A stretch of 11,099 nucleotides of DNA from DASQDN01 sp035630195 (GTDB taxonomy: Bacteria; Acidobacteriota; Terriglobia; Bryobacterales; Bryobacteraceae). A program made the position numbers and the translations under genes. Shown one piece after another: positions 1-6,930 of the stretch. Each line of letters starts with the position of its first letter. The first letter of the stretch is position 1. The notes below the pieces were generated by a model, which saw only the letters and a list, made by a program, of their open reading frames with translations, had not been told where the DNA came from and did not search any database. The DNA lies in the NCBI GenBank assembly GCA_035630195.1, contig DASQLD010000566.1, forward strand, positions 1 through 11,099, written 5' to 3'.

Positions 1-65
1 TGCTCATCTTCGTACTCGAAGTCATCGTTATCAGCCTCGCGAGGGAGCAGGCGGACATCAGTCAT
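1..65 (-). CDS. Start of an unidentified acidic protein (partial, runs off the left edge)
   Basis: Only the first 21 codons are visible, beginning MTDVRLLPREADNDDFEYED. The start is an ATG at 63-65 preceded on the minus strand by a perfect AGGAGG (75-80) with a 9-base spacer, so a real gene start is well supported. The visible segment is strongly acidic after residue 10, which suggests a flexible charged N-terminus, and no signal peptide or membrane segment is seen. I do not recognise the family. It lies downstream of mltD on the same strand but behind a strong terminator and with its own promoter candidate, so it is probably a separate transcription unit. Confidence 0.7.
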   Translation of the reverse strand, partial: MTDVRLLPREADNDDFEYEDE

Positions 66-102
66 TCGAAAATGCCTCCTATCCAGCGTTACAACACAAC
101 AT

Positions 103-130
103 AGAATAACTCGTTTTGCGAGGGAGGCAA
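103..130 (-). promoter_or_regulatory. Candidate sigma-70-type promoter for the left-edge gene
   Basis: On the minus strand there is a TTGCCT (125-130) and a TATTCT (103-108) separated by 16 bases. Each matches four of six consensus positions. A start site about 7 bases further on would give a leader of roughly 30 bases containing the AGGAGG at 75-80. It lies just past the mltD terminator, where a promoter for the next gene is expected. This is a pattern match only. Confidence 0.4.
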
Positions 131-143
131 GCATTTGCCCCGG

Positions 144-181
144 AAAAAACAAAAACCCCGCACATTGTTGGATGCGCGGGG
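144..181 (-). terminator. Intrinsic terminator after mltD
   Basis: The arms CCCCGC (156-161) and GCGGGG (176-181) form six GC-only pairs. After one mismatch, three more pairs (CAT/ATG) close a 6-base loop. Read on the minus strand, the hairpin is followed at once by TTTTTGTTTTTT (144-155). It begins 25 bases beyond the mltD stop codon, so it very probably ends the mltD transcript. Confidence 0.9.
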
Positions 182-205
182 CCGTAGGTTCTGTGACGAC
201 TATTT

Positions 206-1903
206 TTAGTTCAGGCGGCTGGCATTGACGTATGCCGAAGCCATCCTGCGCCCGGCAGCGCTTTTCGATGTCTTGGCGTTCTTGCTGGAGGACTTGTCGG
301 GACGCTTGGGGTCCACCTTTGCTATTACTTTGTCGGCCGATTTCTTGGCGGGACGCTTCGCCGACTTCTTTGAGGAGGCCTTACTGATGCGCTCGACTTG
401 GGATGCGGTGGGGATGATCAGAGCGTCGCCCACGTCGGCATCGGCTTGATTGTTGATAGCAGCGATACTGTTTACCGGCATGTTGTAACGGCGCGCGATC
501 GACTCGAGTGTATCCCCTGGACCAACACGGTGGATTCGCCACGAAGCGCGACGTTCGGCCGGGATTGTTCTCAGGCCGGCAATCACGGACTCCTTGGAAG
601 CCTCGGGCACATGTAGCTCAAATCCGGCCGGCGCAACGCTGGTCCGCAGGGAGGGATTCAATTCCCGAATGTCGGAAACCGGGCGATCTGCGATATCAGC
701 GACCAGAGCCAGATGCGTAGGCGCTTCGAGCTGGATAGTTTCGTACGTCAGGGGAGGATCAATTTCGATACCCTCCAGACCGTAATCCTTCGCATTTTTG
801 TGCATGATCGTCATTGCGACGATAATCGGGACGTAGTTTGTCGTCTCCTTAGGAATGGCGTTGCGCGCGCGAAGATCCCAGAAATCCGCGTAACCGGTAC
901 GCTGGACCGCCTTCTCCACACAGCCGTCGCCACAGTTATATCCCGCGATCGCGAGATACCAATCGCCAAAATGCTCGTAGAGATCTCGAAGATGACGGGC
1001 CGCGGAACGGGTAGCTTTCTCAGGGTCAAGCCGGTCATCCGTATAGGCGGTCTGGTTCAGGCCATATTGGCGTCCGCGCCATTGCACAAATTGCCACATA
1101 CCCACGGCAGCCTTATGGGAAACAGCGCGCGGGAGGAACCCCGATTCGGCTTGAGCAAGATAGATGAGTTCCTGCGGAACACGTTCTTCGGCGAGAATGC
1201 GCTGAATTAGCGGCTTGTAGCGACCAGCTCTTCGGAGGCCTGCAACCAGGGTCTTCCGCCCGCGGTCGGAATTGAAATAGTTAATGTAACTCAGAACCGC
1301 ATCTGTCATCTGCAGAGGAAGCTGAGATACGGTCGCTGTCAATTGTTCTTTCACCCGAGGCTTCAGTTCCGGATCTACGGGAAAGGTCATCTCGAGGATA
1401 TCTTCGAGCGGAGCCTTGTCATAGGCGGTTTCGCCGGAGAAGTCGCCGGCGCCGAGGCCGTTCACATCGTACTTATGAATCGCCGCCACCAGTTGTTCAA
1501 GCTTACGTTCCACCTTGGAGCGATCTGGCAGGTTTTCCGGAGTAGTGAGAAGGAGGTCGATTGCCTTGTCGAACTCAGCCCGGGCGGTAAAGAGGTCGCC
1601 CTCCAGATACGCTCTTTTACCAACCGCGAAGCGTTCGTCGGCGCGTCGAATTCGAACATCTGTTTGCGACGGCCTGGGAGGTACTTGTAGGCTGGCATTC
1701 AAAAAAATTGGAGTTTCGGAGATTTTTTGAGGGCTTGTGACCTCGGGAGTGTCCGAAACTGCTGAAGCTACCGCCTGCTGCGGAGCCGGTGGCATAAGCG
1801 AGACTGTAAAATGTTGAGAACTAGGACCTGCTGCGCAACCACTTAGAAATAAACCACTTACGGAAAAAAACCAGTACGAAAGTCGCTTACGGGTTTGGAT
1901 CAT
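206..1903 (-). CDS. mltD: MltD-type membrane-bound lytic murein transglycosylase (lipoprotein, LysM)
   Basis: Predicted to cleave the MurNAc-GlcNAc bond of peptidoglycan from the envelope side, forming 1,6-anhydro ends. Residues 1-23 are a lipoprotein signal: RKR, a hydrophobic stretch, then lipobox LSGC with Cys23 as the likely lipid anchor. Residues 88-120 resemble a TPR-like helical pair. The SLT domain spans about 225-375, with catalytic Glu253 in the AESGF motif, GMWQF at 268-272 and a YNCGDGC segment at 322-328. A degenerate LysM-like stretch (about 393-436) precedes one clear LysM (about 456-499, with GDTLESIARRYN). The last 65 residues form a Lys/Ser/Ala-rich tail with no recognised domain. 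The 565-residue length is within the usual MltD range. The ATG has a closely spaced AGGGGA upstream and gives a complete signal peptide. A strong terminator follows and a promoter candidate precedes, so it is probably monocistronic. The family is confident; the biological role is inferred. Confidence 0.92.
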   Translation of the reverse strand: MIQTRKRLSYWFFSVSGLFLSGCAAGPSSQHFTVSLMPPAPQQAVASAVSDTPEVTSPQKISETPIFLNASLQVPPRPSQTDVRIRRADERFAVGKRAYLEGDLFTARAEFDKAIDLLLTTPENLPDRSKVERKLEQLVAAIHKYDVNGLGAGDFSGETAYDKAPLEDILEMTFPVDPELKPRVKEQLTATVSQLPLQMTDAVLSYINYFNSDRGRKTLVAGLRRAGRYKPLIQRILAEERVPQELIYLAQAESGFLPRAVSHKAAVGMWQFVQWRGRQYGLNQTAYTDDRLDPEKATRSAARHLRDLYEHFGDWYLAIAGYNCGDGCVEKAVQRTGYADFWDLRARNAIPKETTNYVPIIVAMTIMHKNAKDYGLEGIEIDPPLTYETIQLEAPTHLALVADIADRPVSDIRELNPSLRTSVAPAGFELHVPEASKESVIAGLRTIPAERRASWRIHRVGPGDTLESIARRYNMPVNSIAAINNQADADVGDALIIPTASQVERISKASSKKSAKRPAKKSADKVIAKVDPKRPDKSSSKNAKTSKSAAGRRMASAYVNASRLN

Positions 1904-1948
1904 TCTTCCCCTTTGGCGTTTTAAGATTGGATTACACTATTCCTGGAC

Positions 1949-1976
1949 TTTATCCCATCCTGACGCCTTGGGTCAA
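1949..1976 (-). promoter_or_regulatory. Candidate promoter for mltD
   Basis: On the minus strand TTGACC (1971-1976) and GATAAA (1949-1954) are separated by 16 bases. The -35 element matches five of six consensus positions, the -10 element less well. A start near 1942 would give a leader of about 40 bases. It sits in the 140-base gap between the dehydrogenase stop and the mltD start. This is a pattern match only. Confidence 0.4.
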
Positions 1977-2013
1977 GATGCTACGGCGCTGGGTCGAACA
2001 GACACAAATGAGG

Positions 2014-2041
2014 GGTAAACGGCTGGCTGGGCCGCTTTACC
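2014..2041 (-). terminator. Hairpin just after the dehydrogenase stop, possible weak terminator
   Basis: Arms GGTAAA+CGGC (2014-2023) and GCCG+TTTACC (2031-2041) pair over 10 base pairs with one bulged base around a 7-base loop. It begins two bases after the stop codon of the dehydrogenase. Read on the minus strand it is followed by CCTCATTTGTG, with no proper T-run, so it may stabilise the mRNA 3' end or give partial termination rather than act as a classical terminator. Confidence 0.45.
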
Positions 2042-2043
2042 TA

Positions 2044-3237
2044 TCAAAGCCGCTGGTCCCGGAACCCAACGGAGGCCCGCGTGATTTCACTGATAGACCG
2101 AGCGCCGCATTGCTTCATAACCAACTCTAGTTCAAGACGCAACATGTCTATAACGCGTTCTACGCCTGCCTGTCCAAACGCCGACAGCGCCCAGATATAA
2201 GGGCGACCTATACACACGCCCGTGGCGCCGAGGGCTAAGGCCTTGAAAATATCGGTACCTCGACGGAAGCCGCCATCGATCATTACGGGAATCTTGCTTC
2301 CTGCGGCCTCAACTACCTCCGGCAGACATTCGATCGTCCCTCGACCGCTTTCGCCTGCGCGCCCACCGTGGTTTGACACGATGACTCCATCAATTCCGGA
2401 TTCGATGCATAGCTTCGTGTCCTCTGCGGTTTCAATTCCCTTGAGAACCACCTTCATCGAAGTCATCTTCTTGATTCGCTGGAGGTGGTCCCATGTAAGG
2501 CCAGGGTTCTGCGTGGCGAGCCCAGTCACATCCAATCCCTGAAACATCGGTTTTCGCCGATAGAAATCCTCCCTAGTGGAGCCGTGGCAGGTAACGCATT
2601 CCCTCTTGTCGAGCCGGCGGGAACGCTCGAACGTTTCCGTGCGTCGGCCGGCCTGGGTATCCACGGTAATTGCAATGATCTGGCAACCCGCTGCTTCGAC
2701 CCGCTTTACGAGCCTTTCCGTGAAGTCGAAACGGGATGTTACGTAGAGCTGATACCACGGCGGACGACCTAGCACTTGCGATACGTCTTCGAAAGAAGAA
2801 TTGGTCGCTGTGGATAAGATCTGCAGACTCTTTTTCACTTTGGCGGCGCGGGTCGTAGGGATTTCTCCCTCGGGGTGGAATGCCTTGGCGTTTCCGACAG
2901 GAGCCAGGCCGATCGGGGAATCCCAGGTCGTGCCAAAGATCTCCGTTTTCATGTCGGCTCGCGTGATATCGATCAGCCTGCGAGGCCGAAGATAGATGCG
3001 ACTAAATCCTTCCCGGTTCGCCTTCAGAGTGAGGTCGTCCTCGACTCCAGTAGCCATATATCCGAAGTGAGCCGCGGGCAAAACCCTGCGCGCCGCGGCC
3101 TCAAAGTCGAAAACGTTGAGCGCCTCGCTGGCATCGGTAATTACGTCGCTGATCTGCTGACCCAGCAGAAGCGGACTTCCGGCAAGATAGCTTAGAAACT
3201 TTCGACGGCTATGAACAAGACTTTCCCGAAGCGACAT
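2044..3237 (-). CDS. FMN-dependent alpha-hydroxy-acid dehydrogenase, Tat-type signal, internal CXXCH
   Basis: Belongs to the glycolate oxidase / lactate dehydrogenase family, which oxidises 2-hydroxy acids to 2-oxo acids with FMN in a TIM barrel. By comparison with spinach glycolate oxidase the expected residues are present: Tyr60 (Tyr24 there), QLY at 163-165, TVDT at 191-194, Lys266, SNHGGR at 288-293 with catalytic His290 and Arg293, and DGGFRRGTD from 321 for phosphate binding. Length (397) is normal for the family plus a leader. Residues 10-15 (SRRKFL) match the twin-arginine consensus and are followed by a short hydrophobic stretch, suggesting Tat export as a folded holoprotein. After TVDT the usual variable loop is replaced by a segment with CVTCH at 214-218 (codons 2584-2598), a c-type heme attachment motif absent from typical members. 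The segment after SNHGGR (AGESGRGTIE) also differs from the usual QLD form, pointing to a distinct subfamily. The substrate and electron acceptor cannot be told. No clear ribosome binding site precedes the ATG. Confidence 0.88.
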   Translation of the reverse strand: MSLRESLVHSRRKFLSYLAGSPLLLGQQISDVITDASEALNVFDFEAAARRVLPAAHFGYMATGVEDDLTLKANREGFSRIYLRPRRLIDITRADMKTEIFGTTWDSPIGLAPVGNAKAFHPEGEIPTTRAAKVKKSLQILSTATNSSFEDVSQVLGRPPWYQLYVTSRFDFTERLVKRVEAAGCQIIAITVDTQAGRRTETFERSRRLDKRECVTCHGSTREDFYRRKPMFQGLDVTGLATQNPGLTWDHLQRIKKMTSMKVVLKGIETAEDTKLCIESGIDGVIVSNHGGRAGESGRGTIECLPEVVEAAGSKIPVMIDGGFRRGTDIFKALALGATGVCIGRPYIWALSAFGQAGVERVIDMLRLELELVMKQCGARSISEITRASVGFRDQRL

Positions 3238-3245
3238 CGGGACTG

Positions 3246-3274
3246 AGTCTATAAATTCGAGGTGTTCTCGTCAA
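3246..3274 (-). promoter_or_regulatory. Candidate promoter for the dehydrogenase, possibly leaderless
   Basis: On the minus strand TTGACG (3269-3274) and TAGACT (3246-3251) are separated by 17 bases. The -10 element lies only 8 bases before the ATG at 3237, so transcription could start at or next to the A of the start codon. An overlapping TATAGA (3248-3253) with a 15-base spacer is an alternative. The lack of a Shine-Dalgarno sequence before this ATG fits a leaderless mRNA, but this is inference. Confidence 0.4.
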
Positions 3275-3286
3275 GCGGTGGGCGGC

Positions 3287-3312
3287 GAAAGGGTGGCGTT
3301 GAGAGCCACCCT
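3287..3312 (-). terminator. Terminator-like hairpin after the EF-G-like gene
   Basis: A perfect 8-base-pair stem, AGGGTGGC (3290-3297) with GCCACCCT (3305-3312), closes a 7-base loop. It begins 11 bases after the EF-G stop codon. On the minus strand only TTT follows before GC-rich sequence, so termination may be incomplete. It separates EF-G from the promoter candidate of the dehydrogenase. Confidence 0.6.
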
Positions 3313-3323
3313 ATAGGCTAGAT

Positions 3324-5429
3324 TTACTCGTCTTCTTCCTCTATGCCGGCCTTAGCGGCCTTAGCGGCCTTGGCGGCAGCGATAATTTTCTCCGCCTGCA
3401 GTGCGGGGACGTAGTCGTAGTGGTCGAATTCCATGGAGAACGAGGCTCGTCCTTGGGTCATGGAAATCAGGTCGTTCTGATAATTCAACATCTCAGCCAT
3501 GGGTACCTGAGCTTTGATGATCTGTGTTCCACCTTTGGTATCCATTCCGGAAATGCGGCCGCGACGACCGTTCATATCGCCCATCAAATCGCCTGCGTAT
3601 TCTACCGGAGCCTGAATTTCAACGTTCATTACCGGTTCAAGCAGCGCGGGCTTGCAGACTGCCATAGCGGCTTTGAACGCCTTGCGCGCCGCCAGCTTGA
3701 ATGCCATTTCGGATGAGTCAACGTCGTGGTACGAGCCATCATACACAGTGACTTTGAAGTCTACCACTGGATAGCCGGCCAGGTACCCGTTAGCGCTCGT
3801 TTCAATGATGCCCTTTTCGATGGCGGGAATGAAGTTTCGCGGTATCGCGCCGCCGAAAACTTCGTTTCCGAACTTGAAGCCGCCCCCCCTTTCGAGAGGC
3901 TCCATCCTGATCCAGCAATCGCCGAACTGACCGTGGCCGCCGGTCTGCTTCTTGTGACGGCCTTGGACCTCTGCCTTGCCGCGGATCGTCTCCCGATACG
4001 GAATCTTGGGGGCATGCAAAGCGACGTCGACGTTATACCGCTTCTTCAATCGACTGACGATCACCTCAATATGCTGCTGCCCAGCGCCAGCGAGTAGAAA
4101 TTCGTGTGTTTGCGGATCTCGGTAGAAACGGAGAGTCTGATCCTCTTCGAGGATCTTGTGAATCGCGTTACCCATCCGATCTTCGTCATTGCGCGATTTC
4201 GCTGAGATTGCATACGCGATCGAAGGTTCTGGAATCTTGATGCCGTCATAAACGACCGGTGAACTCTTTGGAGCGAGTGTGTCGCCGGTCACGGTGTCTC
4301 GCAGCTTCGCGACAACTCCGATATCGCCCGCATGAAGTTCGGGTACACTTACGATCTGTTTGCCCATTGGAACGCCGACGTGAGCCAGACGCTCATCGGT
4401 GCTCGTCCGCATATTCAACAGGTGATCGTCATTCTTAATAACGCCGGAGTACACCTTGAAGTAGGTGACGCGACCGGCGAACGGATCAGCCATGGTTTTG
4501 AACACGAACGCCGATTGTGGTTCCCCGTCAGCAATCGTGCGATCGACACGCTGATCGCCGGCTGTGGCGTGTACGGGATCGTGTTCGACAGCGGAAGGGA
4601 AGTAGTCGACGAGGAAGTTCAGCAGCAGGTCTGTTCCCATATTGCCGTGTGCCGACCCACAGAGAATAGGGAATAGTTTGTCCTTAGCGGTAGCCTCGCG
4701 CAACCCGGCGATCATGTGCTCTTCGGGGAGAGTGCCTTCGTTGAAAAACTCCTCCATTAGCGCATCATTGCCTTCCGCAATGATCTCGACGAGCGCTTCA
4801 TGCGCGTCTTTTGCCGCTTGCTCCAGATCGGCGGGAATCGGACCTTCTTTACCCTTGCCGTCACCGCCCGATTCGTAGGTGTAAGCCTTCATGGAGAGAA
4901 GGTCGACGACACCCCTGAAGTTCTTTTCACTGCCGATCGGAAGCTGGATGGGCACGCAGGAACGGCCGAAGACCTCATGAATGTTGTCGACGCAGCGTTG
5001 GAAATCGGCGCGTTCACGGTCGAGCCGGTTGATGAAAAATGCATGCGGGAGATGGAACTCCTCTGCGAATGAGTAAACCTTTTCCGTTTGTACTTCCACA
5101 CCCGCGACTCCATCGACTACGATGAGCACGGAATCGGCTGCGACCAGCGATGATCGCGTGTCTTGGATAAATAGATTGAAGCCAGGAGTATCGAGGATAT
5201 TGATTTTGGTCTTCTTCCACTCGGCCACTGCCAGCGATGTGGAGATCGTGAACTTTCGCTGAATCTCTTCTTCGTCGAAGTCGGTCACCGTGTTCCCCTC
5301 ATCCGGCCGAGTCAGACGGTTAACCGCTCCGGCTGTGTAGAGAAGGGCGGACGTGAGCATCGTTTTGCCGCAATGCCCGTGGCCCACGACACCGACATTG
5401 CGTATATCCTTGCCTTCGTAAACTTTCAA
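3324..5429 (-). CDS. fusA: Elongation factor G-like GTPase (EF-G2 type paralog)
   Basis: A full-length five-domain translational GTPase of 701 residues, resembling the EF-G-like branch that includes Thermus EF-G-2 rather than housekeeping EF-G. GTPase motifs: P-loop GHGHCGKT at 16-23; switch I RKFTIS around 58-63, where canonical EF-G has RGITI; DTPGF at 80-84, where canonical EF-G has DTPGH and the catalytic His is here Phe; NRLD at 134-137 instead of NKxD; CGSA at 257-260. Domain II is about 305-400, domain III about 400-475, and domain IV includes the HKKQTGGHGQFGDCW stretch at 492-506. Domain V ends near 675, followed by an Ala/Lys-rich repeat and an acidic end (EEEDE). The TTG start is decided by AGGAGG with a 9-base spacer and by an in-frame TAA just upstream of it. 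It lies 46 bases behind a membrane protein gene, with an extended -10 candidate in the gap. It probably binds the ribosome, but whether it is the cell's main translocase cannot be told here. Confidence 0.9.
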   Translation of the reverse strand: MKVYEGKDIRNVGVVGHGHCGKTMLTSALLYTAGAVNRLTRPDEGNTVTDFDEEEIQRKFTISTSLAVAEWKKTKINILDTPGFNLFIQDTRSSLVAADSVLIVVDGVAGVEVQTEKVYSFAEEFHLPHAFFINRLDRERADFQRCVDNIHEVFGRSCVPIQLPIGSEKNFRGVVDLLSMKAYTYESGGDGKGKEGPIPADLEQAAKDAHEALVEIIAEGNDALMEEFFNEGTLPEEHMIAGLREATAKDKLFPILCGSAHGNMGTDLLLNFLVDYFPSAVEHDPVHATAGDQRVDRTIADGEPQSAFVFKTMADPFAGRVTYFKVYSGVIKNDDHLLNMRTSTDERLAHVGVPMGKQIVSVPELHAGDIGVVAKLRDTVTGDTLAPKSSPVVYDGIKIPEPSIAYAISAKSRNDEDRMGNAIHKILEEDQTLRFYRDPQTHEFLLAGAGQQHIEVIVSRLKKRYNVDVALHAPKIPYRETIRGKAEVQGRHKKQTGGHGQFGDCWIRMEPLERGGGFKFGNEVFGGAIPRNFIPAIEKGIIETSANGYLAGYPVVDFKVTVYDGSYHDVDSSEMAFKLAARKAFKAAMAVCKPALLEPVMNVEIQAPVEYAGDLMGDMNGRRGRISGMDTKGGTQIIKAQVPMAEMLNYQNDLISMTQGRASFSMEFDHYDYVPALQAEKIIAAAKAAKAAKAGIEEEDE
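3352..3378. repeat. Three tandem 9-base units in the EF-G tail
   Basis: Two identical units TTAGCGGCC and a third diverged unit TTGGCGGCA follow one another. Read on the minus strand they encode the Ala-Ala-Lys repeats before the acidic C-terminus of the EF-G-like protein. The unit is a multiple of three, so copy changes would keep the frame. Confidence 0.8.
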
Positions 5430-5438
5430 GAGGTTTGG

Positions 5439-5444
5439 CCTCCT
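5439..5444 (-). promoter_or_regulatory. Ribosome binding site that fixes the TTG start of EF-G-like gene
   Basis: A perfect AGGAGG on the minus strand stands 9 bases before the TTG at 5427-5429. The only nearby in-frame ATG (5454-5456) reads ATGGCCGGCTAA and stops after three codons, so it cannot be the start. The TTG is the first usable start and yields the family's usual N-terminus. Confidence 0.85.
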
Positions 5445-5457
5445 TTAGCCGGCCATA

Positions 5458-5466
5458 TTTATATCA
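5458..5466 (-). promoter_or_regulatory. Candidate extended -10 promoter for the EF-G-like gene
   Basis: On the minus strand the sequence TGATATAAA gives a TATAAA hexamer with the upstream TGn of extended -10 promoters. No good -35 hexamer is visible at 16-18 bases. A start about 7 bases on would leave a short leader containing the AGGAGG at 5439-5444. It could let EF-G be expressed apart from the membrane-protein genes upstream. Confidence 0.35.
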
Positions 5467-5475
5467 CAATCGCGT

Positions 5476-6930
5476 TTACTGAGGCCGTGAAGGAACCGGC
5501 TGAAGAACCAGCGTGGCGAGGTCGAGTTCGACGTATCTCCCATTCCTGTATCCGATAATCCATCGATACGAGGCGAGCGCGTCCTTATCCGGTTTCGGAT
5601 CGAGTTTGACCAGGGTGTTGACGCGTATGGTGTTGTCTTTCCCCGAAAGCAAGGCGATGAAGCTTGTTGCCCATTCATAGTCAGGAAAGGGGTCATTGAT
5701 GATGAGCATACTGGAGCCGGCTTGGAACCACTCCGGATGACCGCCGAATTCGGATATGGCCTCATTGATTAAGGCGAGCTGATCCCAGTGATCGCCAGGG
5801 TTGGGCATATGCCTAACGTTCCAACGCCATAAGGAAACCAATACTAAGAGAAAGATCGCTGACTGTGAAATCAGGACCGCTTCGGATGATCTTCCTCGCA
5901 TGATGAATTCGCGTGCACGGACAACGAGAACGGCGATGAATAATGCGAATCCTACCAGCGCTATATAGTAAGCGGAGAGTCCCCTGGGCGGAACAAAGAC
6001 GATAGGCGCTGCGGCCATGAGGACGAGCAACCACGCAAATAACAAGTGCCGGCTGCGAAGCACTAATGTCAGTGCCAACATCGATCCCAGTACGATTGTG
6101 GCTGTTGTCGGAGTGAAGATAACCGAGCGATAGAACAGATCGCTCAGGTAAGAAGCGCTTGACTCAAGCAGACGCGACATCGTGAAGACCGGCTGGTATG
6201 CCGGATGATTAAGAAGGTTGTTTGGGCCCGTAAAGCGAGCCCATAAGTACATAAGACTGACGCTACCGGTAACTAGGACTGCTCGCGCCTCCCGCCAAAT
6301 CCAAGACAAAGATTTCGGCGGATGATAAATCAATTCATAGATGAGGAGCATCGCCGGCAGCGATGCGGCAGCTTCCTTCGAATTCATGCCGCATGCCGTC
6401 AGTACGATGAGTAAGACCAAAGCCGCCATTCCTGGGTAACCGCCGTTTCGACGTGTCCACAGGGCGAATGTCATCGCGGCATAGTAGAAGAAGAACGCTA
6501 ACACGTCATAGCAGTAGCCTGAGCCGTAGTACATCGGGAAGAAGTGCGCGTGATAGCAGTGAAGAAGCGTTGCAAGCAAGCCGATTTCCGCGGAGTTCGT
6601 CAGACGACTCACGAATAGATACGTCAATCCCACATTCATCCATAACACTGTGTAGAGGAATACCCGGTATGGGAAGCCATCCAGTCCAAACCAGTCGAAG
6701 AATAGCGCGTAGAATAGCGCCCCGAAGGGACGGATGACATTCGTGCGAAAGAAGATATTGGCCTTCAGCACATCGTCAAAGGGTTCTCTCCAGGCGAAGA
6801 AGATATTCATCAAGTCGTCATGTCCGAGACCGGTACGAAGGCTGACATGAGTGAACTTCCAAAAGTAGATGATGATCCCGGCAACGGCCCCGGCGATTAC
6901 TACGAGACGAAGTTTCTCGTATCTCGTCAA
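5476..6930 (-). CDS. Polytopic membrane protein, GT-C-like glycosyltransferase candidate (paralog 1)
   Basis: A 484-residue protein with about ten hydrophobic segments and a soluble C-terminal part from about residue 375. After the first membrane segment comes GHDDLMN (36-42), an acidic pair in the first outer loop as in GT-C enzymes, which use lipid-phosphate sugars outside the cytoplasm. Other blocks shared with the neighbouring paralog are VIRPFGALFY (65-74), YYGSGYCYD (134-142), KEAAASLPA (185-193), GPNNLLNHPAY (235-245) and PPRGLSAYY/QPRGLASYY (314-322 here). The tail holds MLIINDPF and YRNGRYVEL motifs, also shared. The TTG start at 6928-6930 is the first possible one, because an in-frame TAG lies two codons upstream; it overlaps the stop of the preceding gene as TTGA, suggesting coupled translation. 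GGAG 11 bases upstream is a weak binding site. Being a membrane protein is firm; glycosyltransferase function is inference, and the sugar and acceptor are unknown. Confidence 0.75.
   Translation of the reverse strand: MTRYEKLRLVVIAGAVAGIIIYFWKFTHVSLRTGLGHDDLMNIFFAWREPFDDVLKANIFFRTNVIRPFGALFYALFFDWFGLDGFPYRVFLYTVLWMNVGLTYLFVSRLTNSAEIGLLATLLHCYHAHFFPMYYGSGYCYDVLAFFFYYAAMTFALWTRRNGGYPGMAALVLLIVLTACGMNSKEAAASLPAMLLIYELIYHPPKSLSWIWREARAVLVTGSVSLMYLWARFTGPNNLLNHPAYQPVFTMSRLLESSASYLSDLFYRSVIFTPTTATIVLGSMLALTLVLRSRHLLFAWLLVLMAAAPIVFVPPRGLSAYYIALVGFALFIAVLVVRAREFIMRGRSSEAVLISQSAIFLLVLVSLWRWNVRHMPNPGDHWDQLALINEAISEFGGHPEWFQAGSSMLIINDPFPDYEWATSFIALLSGKDNTIRVNTLVKLDPKPDKDALASYRWIIGYRNGRYVELDLATLVLQPVPSRPQ

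Noticed and set aside
713..1210. A 165-codon open frame on the plus strand inside mltD
   Set aside because: It is antisense to the lytic transglycosylase domain, has no family resemblance or ribosome binding site, and is explained by the codon usage of the real gene.
3352..3378. Tandem 9-base units considered as a CRISPR or regulatory repeat
   Set aside because: They are too short, have no spacers, and are explained by Ala-Ala-Lys coding in the EF-G tail.
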